Assembly: GCA_000711775.1 (NCBI GenBank)
Contig: ARYC01000439.1
Coordinates: 82,838-146,837, forward strand
From: Oxytricha trifallax
Lineage: Eukaryota > Ciliophora > Spirotrichea > Sporadotrichida > Oxytrichidae
DNA length: 64,000 nt
Direction of reading: 5' to 3'
The notes beneath the pieces are model-generated. The model did no database searches and had not been told where the DNA came from. It worked only from the letters and a program-made list of their open reading frames with translations. Below are positions 18,743 through 30,083 of this stretch, in pieces. Position numbers and translations under genes: made by a program. Each line of letters opens with the position of its first letter. The stretch's first letter is position 1.

Positions 18743-21556
18743 TCATGTCTGTCTGTTTTACTTCTTTCTTTTGTTTTCGAATTTCTATTTCTGATTCTTC
18801 TTGTATTTACCCAATTGCACCTTAAGCTTCTTAAGTTTTGTCTTTGTATTCTCCAACTTATCGTTTTAGGCCTTGAGTTTCTTCTGCTTTACCATGGCGA
18901 ATGGCTTGTGCTTAAGCTTCTTTTTGTTTGTCTCTCCTCCCTTCTTCTTGTCGTGGTTCTTAAGATACTTCTTTTTGTGTTCAATTCTAGTGGCTTCCTT
19001 CTCTTTCTCCTGTTCATCTAACTTATCACGCTTAGTCTTTCTGAATGTGTTTAAGGTGTGAGAGTAAACGAAACCATGAACGTTTGCTTGATCATCTGAG
19101 TCTTCTTCTAATTCTGATGACTAAATTAGTAAAATTATTATACTTATTGTCATTCTTTAGTTTTATCAGCATTTCAAAATTAAAATCAAAATCATTATTT
19201 AGTTAAGTCCTCTTCTGCATACTATTTCATTTTTAGTTGTGCACTTTATTACATTATATAATTAATGGTTTTAATCTTATATACTAAATAATTTAAATTA
19301 GCAAGTTATAAAATGAATATAATTATTTACTTAACTGCAAATGTTGTAAGAATTATGGAATTCTAGCATGAGATCAATTAAATATATTAATATAAACAAT
19401 TTTACTATTATTGTGGAAATTTTTCTTAATATCAAGACTGTTATCTTCTACTTCTGACATATCATCACTATCTTCCAAATCACTTTGGTCAAGCATTGGC
19501 TTTTTCCTCTTTCCTAATAGCTTCTCACTTTTACCAAGGTTAGATTTTGATTTTGATTTTATTTCTTCATCTTCCTCTTATTCTTCTCCATCTTCCTCCT
19601 CTTCTTCTTCACCTTCTTCTTCACTATCATATTCAATACTAGAACCTTCTTCAATGCTGCCATCTTCTACATCTTCTTCATCTCCTTGACTTTGATTTGA
19701 TTCATCTTCTTCATCATATGAATCTTCCTCACCACTTTCACTGCCTTCTTCATCTTCATCATCAGATGATGCGAAGCCCTTTCTGTCAACTTTCTTAACA
19801 GCCTATCTGAGTTTAAGTACTCTGATTTTTCTTAAATCATCATCATCCAAGATTTTAGTTGAAGCTAAATTAACACCTTCTTCAATACCTTAGTGCTTTT
19901 GAAGTAAGTCGAGACCATCAATTCCAAAGTTTGTTCTCACCTTACCATATACGAGGTTTTCCTTGCTATTGTCTTCGTCTATCTTTGTGAATCTACCTCT
20001 ATACTTCTTGGGTAGTAAGTTTGGGCAGACATCTCTGAAATAATTGATAAGTGACTTCGCAGATGCTACTACTGAACTGTTTTTAAAGGTTCTAAAAAGA
20101 CAAAGGTATTCAATTTGTGCTTCATCTAAAGCCAACGGCATTCTCATCAAAATTTCTCTAATTGCATTCAAACCAATAGTGATGTGCTGATTTTAACAGT
20201 ACTCAGTAATGTAATTTGAAATGATTTTCTCAACGATTGGTTTTATTTCTTCAGGAGGTACGAGATCATGACATGATTCAATAATCATGGCGAAGATTTC
20301 ACCAATCTTATCTTTATCGTGGGATTGTAAGTATCTAATAATATGAGGGTAGAACTAAAGCAACAAGAGTTGATGTCTTCCTATCAATAATATATAAATT
20401 AATTCATTCTTGATATAAGTCTCATCATTAGTAACTTTACTTCATATCTATCATTTGTCTTTCTAAGTTTGTTGAACATTTTCTCAACAAATGACTGAGA
20501 GTCGTTAATGAGATCAATAGGCAAGAAATCTGTGAAGGTCTTAACCTTATTTCTTCTCTTTTCCTTTCTCTTGTGTTGCTTAATAGCCTTGTCAACTTTA
20601 CCCATTCTATTCTTGGTCATTTTCTTGGTACCTTTATATCTTCCCATAATTAACTTCTTATCTTCATCATCACTACTATCTTCTGACTCTGATTCATACA
20701 CATAGTCGAGTACGAGGAAGAATTTGCATGCTGAAGCCACAACCTTTGGATTATATGATTTATATAGTGTAATTAAGTGAGAAAAGTAATATTAAGAAAA
20801 TTATCATGAAGACAGCCTTGAGCAATGACGTTAACTGTCTTATCATCATTCCAGATCTTTCTCTTGTACAATTCAATCATCACATTCAGAGCTCTCTTTG
20901 TTGCAGTTTCATTGGGATCCTGCATCATCTCAAAAACGAAGTTTTATAGTTTCCTATTAACACCATGATTACGATGTGTCTTATTTAGTTGCTTCAAATC
21001 TCCAATAATCTATGCATTCAAGTAATTTCTGAGTTCCTTATCCTTGCATTTGAACAATTTGAAGAAAACTGGAAGAATAAGAGTTGGGGAGACAACATCT
21101 TTTCCTCTTAAAATTTTGAGACAGGTTACCATTGTCATTCTGTTATCTGGGTGCAAGATAGTGTAATACTACTGCAATAAGTTGAGAAGTTCTGATGACA
21201 AAAATTCAACAATTGCTTCCTTGAACACTGCAGAAATCTACACAATAATATTAATGAAACATCACAACACTTACATGACTGAAGAAAAGGCAGTAGTTAA
21301 TGACATCTTCGTTTCTTTTACCTGGATTAACCTTAAAGTCCTCTAAGTTTTTCTTGAAAGTTTCAAAATGTAAACTGAACTCCTTTTTGTACAATTCAGG
21401 TTGTCTCTTGATTCTGTCTTGAAGAAGAGTTAAGGTTTGCTTTAAAGCATCTTCTCTGGCTTTTTGAGCTTTCTACTCTTCTGAAAGAGTCATTTAGAGT
21501 GGTTTAGATTTGGCAATCTATTAACTCTTTGATCTTTTCTTGCTAGGCTTTGTCAT
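18743..21556 (-). CDS. SDA1: SDA1 ribosome-biogenesis protein
   Basis: The start is ATG 21554-21556 ([20 protein letters not shown]) and the stop TGA 18743-18745. Hallmarks of SDA1 appear in order: [20 protein letters not shown] near the N-terminus, then [73 protein letters not shown] with YRGR, a long Glu/Asp/Ser acidic domain (about 19420-19790) and a basic C-terminus with [18 protein letters not shown]1 acts in 60S subunit maturation and export in the nucleolus and nucleus. Interruptions lie near 21240-21270, 20755-20800 and 19125-19410. The last, about 280 bp, could be an intron or an IES. The plus-strand Ser-rich frames here are antisense shadows of the acidic domain. Confidence 0.92.
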
Positions 21557-21674
21557 TAAATATATAAGTCTATTAATTATCAAAGTAGTATTTACTATAT
21601 ATTTATACACCCATCATTCATTCTCCTTGCTATTATTTGCCATAAATATAGACATTAGTAATAAATAAGTTAAA

Positions 21675-22597
21675 ATGAAGTAATAAATTTGTGAGAACGA
21701 GAAAGTATTCATTACTGAAGGGTTTTAGTAAGGGATAAGAAGAGACGGCAGAGGACCTCTTGATCACAGATCTTACAAAATTAATTTGGGAACTATACCA
21801 CATGCATTCGGTTCAGCTTCATTAATGTTTGGAGAAGAGGAAGTTTAGATAATTTGTGCAATTAAAGCAGATTTATAGAAACCATTACCATCAGAGCCAA
21901 AGAAAGGGCAAATAAAGTTTCATTTGGAATCATCATAAACTGGATCATCACTTTTCACAAGAGAAGAGCAATCTGAAATCATAAAGAACAGATTATTGAA
22001 CATACTCTATACTCTGTATGGAAATATTATTGATAGAGAAGAATTGAATGTATTTGAAGGGTAATTTTCATGGTTATTGAATGTTGATATTTTGGTCATG
22101 GAAGAGCTATCATTCCAGTAACTTGACTATATCGGTTTAGCTATAAGATCAGCATTCTTGGATTTTTAACTTCCTGCAGTAAATGCCACTTTGTAAGTTT
22201 ATTTCCTTTAACATTTATTAGGAACAATAACACTGGAAAGATAGAAGTTGGATTAGTTGAAGAGATTTATGAAGACCAAGATAACACTGATAAATTAGAA
22301 AGACTAAGGTCAGCAGCAAAAGCTCCTTTTCTATTTTCAGTAGGATTCATTAGACACGAAGTGTAGGATATTGTAGGATTCGATGCTGATGACTTTGAAA
22401 TTCAATGCTTTGACTAGATACTTCACATATCAGTGGATTCTAATTTGAGAATTCATGGAATGGAACAATCAAAGGGAAATTCAATTTAACAAGGCTTAAT
22501 GTTCTCTAAGTGGTTGACTTCAGGCAACTTATCAAAGATATTGAAGCCAAAGTTAATAGAGTTCGAAAGAATGAGCTCAAAATTAATTAGCTATTGA
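21675..22597 (+). CDS. EXOSC7: RRP42/EXOSC7, RNase PH-type exosome ring subunit
   Basis: Starts at ATG 21675 (MKQQICENEKVFITEGFQQG) and runs into the conserved IRRDGRGPLDHRSYKINLGT. HAFGSASLMFGEEEVQIICA follows, which is the RNase PH fold region that in eukaryotic ring subunits no longer binds phosphate. After ILVMEELSFQQLDYIGLAIR, a short intron (about 22194-22221, GT..AG) precedes the second half with the GFIRHEVQDIVGFDADDFEI region. The stop is TGA 22595-22597. The length (about 295 aa) is usual for Rrp42. It is a structural component of the nine-subunit RNA exosome core. It is transcribed convergently with the eIF3m gene downstream. Confidence 0.9.
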
Positions 22598-22693
22598 AAT
22601 TTAATTTGTAATCTTTAATTTTATAGTATAATTATATGAAAGTGAATATTAATGCAGCATAAATTAATCTTAATTATTCATTCATTCACTTAG

Positions 22694-24351
22694 TCAGTTT
22701 CTAACTCCAGCTTGGTTTGTCAAGTTTTGGGTGTGCTATAAGATTGATTGCATTCTTTAGAACTTTTGTTTCCAGTCACCAATTTTGGCTTTGATTGATT
22801 TCCAGTCCTTGTTTAAAGCGTGGCTCTTAACAACAATCTCATCTTTTAATTGATCAATTTTAGCATCTATGATTCCGCATGCAATTGCTTCAATTGCCCA
22901 AATTTCAACATCATCAATTGAAATCTATAAACTTGTTTACAATAATTATTTTAATTACATTCAATGTAGCTGCTAAATCTTAGAATTTATAATTAGATTG
23001 TTCAAGCTACAGATTGCAGACTTGAACATATTGCTTCTTCTTGATTATGTCATGATGATCAAGCTTCTCTTCTTCAATGAGTGATTTATACTGACTAACC
23101 TTCTCTTCAAATTCCTTGACACTGGTGTTAGTGAATAAGCTCATGAAATCGAAAACAGTCTTGTTTTTCTATAAAATTGTTATGTAATAAATGAACTTAC
23201 CCCTTAGAGATCCTTGACAGCATTTAGTTACAAAATATCTGCGAAATCGAGGACATTTGGAACTTTAATTGCAAGAATAACGCATCTCTTTGCTTCTTAC
23301 TCAATTTGGCTGTTAGCTAAATCTGCATCCTTAACTCCTTCGAAAGTTTTCAGGTATGCTTGTAGGACATTGAATGCACCGTCTGACTCTTCATTTTTAT
23401 CTAGAGCATGGGCACATGACCTCAATAATTATCTTCTCTGTTCTAGTGATAATTTCCATTCTTTAGAGATACTCTCAATATTCTTCAGGTTATCCACAAT
23501 AATTTTCAATTAGTTGTTTCTGTCACATAGTTCAAATAGTCTCTAGAAGGAGATTGATTTCATGGCTGAAGTTTCAGAGAAAATGCTGTAGATAAGCAAA
23601 ATACTACAAAAAAGATATTAATTCTTGAATCATAAGATTGCAAATAGCAAAACGAGAATTTCACATATAAAGATATACTTACGAGTTTACTTTTACAGGG
23701 AGTGCGTACTCTGATGCCTCAATATTGTTTAGAATATAATTATTTTAGAGGAAAATAATTAGAAATATTTAAAAATTAAGGTAATTTAGGTTTGCATAAA
23801 CTTTAATACAAGGCAATTTAATTTATTTAAAACATTAGCTATGTTTTGTAAAATTTCAAAGAACAATTTAATTAAATGATTTTATCAAATATATTGTTCA
23901 ATTAATTATAATTTTATTTAACAAAAGTGTATTGAATTGTAGCTAATTTAAATACAATTAATTTTAATTTATTGTCAGATCATTCAATCTAAGCAATAAT
24001 GTCACATAATTGATTGACTTGAGATATTAATTAAGCTTGTGCGTTTCTATCTCTCTTATTTTTATCATCTTGCAACTTGAGAAGTGGTAAAATGAGGAGG
24101 ACTATTCTTTGGATGGTAATGGGAGTATTTTTGTGGGAAGTAGGTAATCTCACTATCTCATCTTTCAATGAAATAATATGGTCAAGAATGCCACTGATAT
24201 CTCCCTTGTCGTTCAAAGCTTGAAGTTTTTCTTCGAAATTTTCAAGAGCTGGTGCTGCTTGGTTTTAAACTGATTCTCTGAAGTTTTCAGTCAAGTAAGC
24301 AACAATATCACTTATTTGATCTTCTTATGATTGAGCTGACACAAAATGCAT
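22694..24351 (-). CDS. EIF3M: eIF3 subunit m (PCI domain), interrupted by an IES
   Basis: The start is ATG 24349-24351 (MHFVSAQSQEDQISDIVAYL), which matches the eIF3m N-terminal EEDQ..ELR.YL region. The N-terminal piece ends VNQLCDIIAQIE at the pointer. A 265-bp IES (23724-23988) follows, and coding resumes EASEYALPVKVNSILLIYSI. The PCI region includes EAKRCVILAIKVPNVLDFAD and ends IDDVEIWAIEAIACGIIDAK then IDQLKDEIVVKSHALNK. The stop is TGA 22694-22696. Introns include 23604-23682 and others near 23170-23201 and 22928-22965. eIF3m is a core subunit of the eIF3 complex in translation initiation. Without the IES model the N-terminal 123 residues look like a separate orphan ORF. Confidence 0.88.
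23724..23988. other. IES within eIF3m (pointer TCAAT)
   Basis: 265 bp of very AT-rich DNA between two TCAAT direct repeats (23719-23723 and 23984-23988). It does not have intron boundaries. Removing it with one TCAAT copy joins the two halves of eIF3m in frame as AQIEASEY. One pointer copy is included in the interval. Confidence 0.85.
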
Positions 24352-24523
24352 ATTTAATTAATTGTACTTATTTATTATAATAACCTATATAATACTTGGA
24401 GTGTCCACTCATTCGATAAGAAATAGCTTGAAAGAGTAATTTAAACAAGGAAATATAATCAGGCCATGAAATAAGCTCATCAATGTGAATCTAATTTGAC
24501 GAGTTAATTTCAATAACGGTTGT

Positions 24524-25295
24524 TCACTTGGTGGCAAGGAAAGACAAGATGCAAGTCAAGCAGCAGAGGCCAATACCTCCAACCCACACCCAGATAACAA
24601 GTCCGAGCAGGTATCTACCTTTGTAGATCAGCATACCTTTGCCAAGTGGGCTGTCAGCGAGGTCAGTGAGTTAGCTGTATGAAGCGTCTTTGTCTTCCAT
24701 TAAGTAGTCACCTGAGCAAGCTTTTCCAGAAAAATAATATATTTAATGAAGGTTGGAATAAGAACAAATAATTAAATTTTGAAATTTATATTTATAAGTT
24801 AATGCAAATAAAAACTATGTGCGTAAGTATGGCATAATGTTGAAAAATAAGCCTAAATAAAAGAATTCTTGATAATAATACATTGTTTTAATTTAATTTA
24901 GCTAATCTGTAGACGTGAAGAATGATGAGTGCAGCGAAAGCCAGGCAGTCATTCAAGCATAAGAACTGATAGATCTTAGCGAGGCCTACCTTCTTGGTGA
25001 TGATGGCGAGGAGCATAATTCCACTTCTAACGGTTTCTGTAACGAATACTGCGAAATAGATCTTGAGAATGATGTCGAATCTCTCCTTCACATCAATCAA
25101 GTCATTCAATGTGTTTTTATCATTTGAAGCCTAGCACTTGTTATCTGTTTCTTTCTCCCACAAGAAGTAGCCTGTGGCAACAGTAAGTGCGATGGAAGCG
25201 CACAAGTAGAGAGTGAATTGAATTCCCATAACTACAAGACCCTTGCCAGCCTCTAGTCTGGCTGCGGGACTCATTGACTTTAGTTTATCTGACAT
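24524..25295 (-). CDS. four-TM membrane protein, interrupted by an IES
   Basis: The start is ATG 25293-25295 (MSDKLKSMSPAARLEAGKGL) and the stop TGA 24524-24526. Exactly 196 codons remain once the IES 24723-24903 is removed. Four hydrophobic segments are visible: VMGIQFTLYLCASIALTVAT, ILKIYFAVFVTETVRSGIML, CLNDCLAFAALIILHVY and LLGLVIWVWVGGIGLCCLTC. The N-terminus is basic and probably cytosolic, and a ~35-residue acidic loop (DKDASYSQLTDLADSPLGKG) precedes TM4. The gene is GC-richer than its surroundings. No family is assigned; the topology resembles small tetraspan or MARVEL-type proteins without a diagnostic motif. Confidence 0.75.
24723..24903. other. IES within the four-TM gene (pointer AGCT)
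   Basis: 181 bp, AT-rich, between AGCT repeats at 24719-24722 and 24900-24903. It lacks GT..AG ends on the coding strand. Deletion leaving one AGCT gives HVYRLA-CSGDYLMED in frame and makes the total coding length an exact multiple of three. Confidence 0.82.
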
Positions 25296-25629
25296 ATAGT
25301 AGAATTAAATGTTAAATTATTATTTATTAAGGAATTGAAACCTATTTATACATGGAAAATAAATTAAAACAACAATTGAAAATTTAATTAATTCAATTTA
25401 TTGGATTAAATAACCATAGAATGTTCCATAATAACTATACAAAAACTTAAAAAATAAGTTAAAAATAGCCATAATTTAAATCTCTTTATAAATAAAATTC
25501 ATTAACAAGATATTGAAACTGCTGGATTTTGCATTTAATGATATAAGTATCACTATAGCATTTAATTTATATGTGAAAATACTCGGTAATAGTTTGAATT
25601 TGAATAATTATATCAATAAACTTTATAAG
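25296..25629. other. AT-rich divergent intergenic region
   Basis: Lies between divergently oriented genes (four-TM protein on minus, phosphatase on plus) and presumably contains both promoters. No coding signal is seen. Confidence 0.5.
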
Positions 25630-28014
25630 ATGAAAAGGCAAGTGTCATCATCGTAAACTAAATCAAAATAAGCATATCAAACTAATAAGTAAACACTTGC
25701 CCAAGAGCAATCTTAGAAATGCACTTCGTAGTTGTATTCAAGCATTTTAGAAAATATTTCAAACATGTAAATAGCCTCTTAGCCAAAGTCTACAGTCAAG
25801 AGGATGCAACCATCATAGTATAATTATAATACAGTGTAGGCTAGTTCTTAAATGTCTATGAACAAAATGCAAAAATCCAGATCATCAGCATATGCTTCAG
25901 TTTCTTATAAAACATAAACTTAAAATCAAGTTGAATAAAGGTTGCTTCAAAATAAGTTTGTAAATACTAATGGAAATGCTTTATCACCTGTTTACCAGTC
26001 ATGTACTAATTTGTATGGAGGAAATAGCTAACATCATAATTACTAGCAAAAAGAGTCAAGTAAAATGTCATAAAGTTCAAGTGTTTAAAATAATTAGTAC
26101 AGAGTGATGAGTAGCAACTAATCACATCATCACTCTAAATAAGTTAGCTCCATGTCAATCCTCAGCAATAAATCTAATCAGGAGAATTTAAATAACTATG
26201 AACTTAACAATGATAGAAAATAATAGTAAATAAAAGCTTAAAAGACTAACGTTCAAAAGCTAGTTAATCAAAAGAGAAAATAATAAGCCAATTAATGTAA
26301 CAACCTCAATGAGATTTAAGAAGGAGATGAGTTTAGTTTGATTGAAGAGAGATTGGAAGATGAATCTATTATTTAATGTAGGCACTTACCCACTTTAACT
26401 AAATTTCATAATATGATTGAGGTTCCATAAAAATATATATTAAGATTATATTAAAAAATTAACTCATCTTAAACTTTGTAAGAATTCCTTAATCTAAAAC
26501 TTTTAATCTTAGACATCAGCCCTAAGCCAGATCTAAGGTATTCAATTGCAAGTAGAAAAAGCAATTAGAACAGTAGAAGATAAAGTAGTGTAAAGAGAGG
26601 ATCACAGTTCTAGAATGATGTTTAGCCTTATATTCCAAGAGGAGCGCCTCTTCAGGTGGTGGTTCATTTAGGAGTAAGGAATGTTAATTTTAAATTGATT
26701 AGTCTAGGTACACTGATTAGTAGAACTAATTGCTCCAGTAATCATCATTTGATGAGAGCAGTTGTTTCTTTGATGAAATCAATAAAGATGAGGATGTTCT
26801 TCACTAATGTGCAAGTGTTCATGATTATGAATTTTGGCCCAAAATTGTCAGTTAATGTAATCATTTTATTATTCCTGATTTTTATGATTAGTGACTATCA
26901 GTTTAAACCCTTAGAAGAACGAGAAAGCAAAATAAAAATTGAATCTCAACAATTTCATCACAAAGGTGCCTTAAAGCAATATTCAGACAAAATACAAATC
27001 AGGCTATTTGAAAAAAGAACCTACAATTATATCAGAATAAGATAATGAAGATACTTATGGGGATGAAATTCCTTAACAGAACTTGACTGCTTAGAACTAA
27101 GATTTGCACAAATCTCATTTAATTCACACTCTTCAGAGTTTATAATATATAAAACAGGTACCTCTGCCTTTAAAATATGAAGTAGATAAGAAAGGAGTAT
27201 ACTTGCCAAAGCCAAAGAATCAGCAAATAAAGAAGACTGTGGTCTTTGATCTTGATGAAACTTTGATTCATTGTGTGGAGGATCCAGAAACATAAACAAC
27301 TGATATTGTCTTAGAAGTAATATTCCCAAACGGAGAAGTAGCAGATGCCGGTATAAATGTAAGACCATATGCAATAGAATGCTTAAAAGAAGCAGGAAAA
27401 TACTTTTAAGTCGTAGTTTTTACCGCATCTCACTAAGCCTATGCTGATGTCGTCCTAGACTATTTAGATCCAACCCATTCTTTAATTGAACACAGATTAT
27501 ATAGAGACTCATGTATGTAAACTGAAGAAGGAGTTTACATAAAGGATTTAAGGATCATAAAGAACAGAAACATCAAAGATATCGTTATTGTAGACAATGC
27601 TGTTTATTCATTTGGCTTTTAATTAGACAATGGAATATTTATTTATTATAAATACCCATATTACCATTCTACGAAGATAAAGCAGACGAAGAACTTTTGC
27701 ACCTTATTTATTACTTGAAATGCTTATCTTAATTTGAAGACATAAGAGAACAAAACAGAAAAGCATTTTAACTTTAAGAATTAGAAAAATCGAATATCAA
27801 CGAGTTCTTGGAGAGTTTTTGCTCTCAATAAAACTCCCCTACTAAAAATAGTGGCAAAAAAGATTACACATAGAATAATAAAAAGAAAATGAGTGTTATA
27901 TCAGAAAATAGTCATCAGTCCTCTTAATCATAAGTTCAGTCAAAAGATTCTTCAGTCAATTAAAGTTATAGGCACTCTAAAGTCCTTGCTAATACAATCA
28001 AGAGACTAATTTGA
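25630..28014 (+). CDS. SCP/FCP1-like (NLI-interacting factor) phosphatase
   Basis: Starts at ATG 25630 (MKRQVSSSQTKSKQAYQTNK) with a ~430-residue Gln/Ser/Asn-rich leader. The HAD-type phosphatase domain follows with its nucleophile motif VVFDLDETLIHCVEDPET (DxDxT). Then come VFTASHQAYADVVLDYLDPT, EEGVYIKDLRIIKNRNIKDI, VDNAVYSFGFQLDNGI and PILPFYEDKADEELLHLIYY. This is the complete SCP/CTD-phosphatase order, ending TGA 28012-28014 after a Ser/Gln-rich tail. A ~35-nt intron (about 26857-26892) and a 17-bp IES (27638-27654) must be removed to keep frame. Relatives dephosphorylate Ser/Thr residues such as those of the RNA polymerase II CTD; the substrate here is unknown. Confidence 0.85.
27638..27654. 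other. 17-bp micro-IES (pointer AATA)
   Basis: Lies between AATA at 27634-27637 and 27651-27654, inside the conserved NGIPILPFY motif of the phosphatase. There are no GT..AG ends, and 17 bp is shorter than any intron in the window. Its length is not a multiple of three. Removal restores DNGI-PILPFYED. Confidence 0.85.
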
Positions 28015-28185
28015 TTTAGATAACTTAAGGTTTTTACCGAGTTGTTTAGTTAATAATAGTTTAAATAATAGATAATATAATATATATTAGTAGATATAAT
28101 ATACGAGAAATGAAAAAAATTGTATAATATAATCTTTTAAATAAATGTAAACCTATCATAGGCTTAGATTTTGAGGAATTGATCC

Positions 28186-29854
28186 TCAGTGGTGGTGTTC
28201 GTCGTGGTGGGCGACTCTAACCTTTGGTTCGAACATTCTAACTTCGCTAAGAGGGATTTGTCTTTTTTGGAGGTAATCGTTATGCTCGAGTGGGAGATAT
28301 CTTGGGTTGAACTGGTAGTAAGGGGGACCGTGGTTCTTTTTGAAACTTGTGAATTTCTCTCCCATTTACATTTGGCTCTTAAGCATTCTACCGAAGTACC
28401 ATCTGGCAAAGACACTGTAGTGAGGAACGGCATGATTGAGTGGTGCTGGCTCGTAATCATGGAAGTGTTAGAAACTGGTAGCATATGAGTGACCAAGGAT
28501 GAATGGCATGAAAGTGTAGCCATCATAGATAGCGTTAAGATCTTGACCCTCTAGGAATTACTTTAAGTTGTGCTTGATGATTGGAGTCTGGTAGATAGCA
28601 GCAGATTGGGTTCTGGTAGTGTTAACTCCAATACAATCTCCAAAAGCAAAGATGTTTTCGAATCTCTTGTGCTGTAGAGTATATGGGTTGACATCAACAA
28701 CTCCTTCATGGTTTGCAATTCCTGAGTCAGTAAGCTCACTGTGTGGTTTACTTGGTGGGTTAATGACAGCTGAGAAGAAGTCTTTCTCAATGGTTTCTCC
28801 AGTGTCAACACATCTGAAGGTGGCAATCTTTTGACCGTGTTCGTTTTGTCTAACTGAAAGCATTTCCCAACCAAAGTGGACATCAATACCTCTCTTCCTG
28901 CATTCGTCAAGAGCAACCTCGTTGGCATATGGGAATTTGAAGATCTCCTTGTTTGGAGTCCAGAATTAGATCTTGGCGTTTCTGGCTGATCTACCTTAAA
29001 GGATGTCTTATCTAAGGAAATGCTCGTAGTAAAGTGGGTAGAAATCTGTACCCTCACCCTTATATGGGAACTTTGGTGAGTAGCAGATCATATCTCCGTT
29101 GTTATGGTTCCAACCATGATAATATATTATAGATAATAGTTTCTTTGAATTCTCTCTTTGTGATCAATAGCATGAACAAATACGTTATTTTCACCTCTGT
29201 CCTTTTCAAATTCTGGAAGACCCTGAATTAAAATTATTATGTTAGTTGTATTTTAAATTAATTAAACATCAGGTTTGAATAGCATAAATATGAAATATAA
29301 ATTCATGAATGTGTTCTGAAGTGTGATTGAAACCAGTATTGACAACTAGAGCTTTGTATGTATATTCTCTACCATTAGAGAGTCTAACCTTGTTTTGGTT
29401 AGGGAGGAACTCAGTGACCTTAGCGAAGGTATCAGTTCTGGACCATTATTCAACCTAGGCAGACACAGTTCCACTCTCAAGCTTGAGTTCAGCGATGTGA
29501 CCGTGGGAAACACCAAAGTAAGATTGAGGCAAGATAAATCTAGATTTTTCGGTGACTAATGCCATCTTGTAGTTCACTCCATCAGCTTGCATAAATTTAA
29601 CAAGAGCAGTAGCGTTCATTCCACCTATAACATTCATCAGCATCAACCATAAACGAAATAAAGATAGGGAATTTATAGAAGATTATATTACCAACAAAGA
29701 CGACATCGAAGTCAGTGTTTGATGCGGGCATGGATGGCTTTTTGGGACCACCACCAGCGAAGTTTCTCTGATGAGCGACAGTCAAGGCGGCGTACTTGGT
29801 CTGAGCGGAGCCTGATTGTCTCAAGAAGAGAGCAGCTGCACTTTTGGAAATCAT
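28186..29854 (-). CDS. sulfide:quinone oxidoreductase-like mitochondrial flavoprotein
   Basis: The start is ATG 29852-29854 with a mitochondrial-type presequence rich in Ala, Ser, Arg and Gln (MISKSAAALFLRQSGSAQTK) and no acidic residues. The FAD Rossmann segment DVVFVGGMNATALVKF is rebuilt across a GT..AG intron (about 29626-29690). ALVTEKSRFILPQSYFGVSH, then YKALVVNTGFN (second dinucleotide-binding strand) and the FAD-binding ENIFAFGDCIGVN near the C-terminus follow the SQOR/NDH-2 layout. The stop is TGA 28186-28188 after a His-rich end. Two IESs (29125-29138, 29229-29310) interrupt it. It would oxidise sulfide or a similar donor and pass electrons to quinone; the conserved cysteines of true SQORs were not all located, hence 'like'. 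Confidence 0.8.
29125..29138. other. 14-bp micro-IES (7-bp pointer GATAATA)
   Basis: GATAATA occurs at 29118-29124 and 29132-29138. The deleted unit is 14 bp, far below intron size, and not a multiple of three. Removing it gives RNYYHGWNHNNGDMI in the oxidoreductase frame. Confidence 0.85.
29229..29310. other. 82-bp IES in the oxidoreductase gene (pointer TGAAT)
   Basis: Lies between TGAAT at 29224-29228 and 29306-29310. It contains an in-frame TGA and has no suitable GT..AG intron. Deletion restores SEHI-QGLPEFEKD. Confidence 0.85.
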
Positions 29855-30083
29855 ATTTCTTTATATTTATTAATTATATAAGAGAAATTATATCCTTTAA
29901 GTCTTAATCACTTTAAAATATATCAATAATATTTCCAGTCAGGTAAAATATTTTTAAGATAAGTTAATTATATTCCTTTAAGATTAAGTATATAGAATAT
30001 TATCTACAAGTACAGTTTCGCTTATTATTCAAGATGTTACTTAAAATAATCTATAATTGCTATATTTTATTGTAGTTGTCAGC

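Noticed and set aside
18815..19061. Plus-strand Leu/Phe-rich frames resembling membrane proteins
   Set aside because: Antisense of the Lys-rich SDA1 C-terminus; Lys codons AAG/AAA read in reverse as Leu/Phe.
19411..20705. Plus-strand Ser-rich and hydrophobic frames
   Set aside because: Antisense shadows of the acidic and Lys-rich parts of SDA1 on the minus strand.
26656..27045. 129-aa plus-strand frame with a hydrophobic stretch
   Set aside because: The Ser/Gln-rich alternative frame joins the upstream and downstream phosphatase coding across a ~35-nt GT..AG intron; this frame does not.
28164..29057. Alternative frames on both strands over the oxidoreductase gene
   Set aside because: The FAD-enzyme frame has family motifs and the other frames have none; the locus is GC-richer, so chance open frames are expected.
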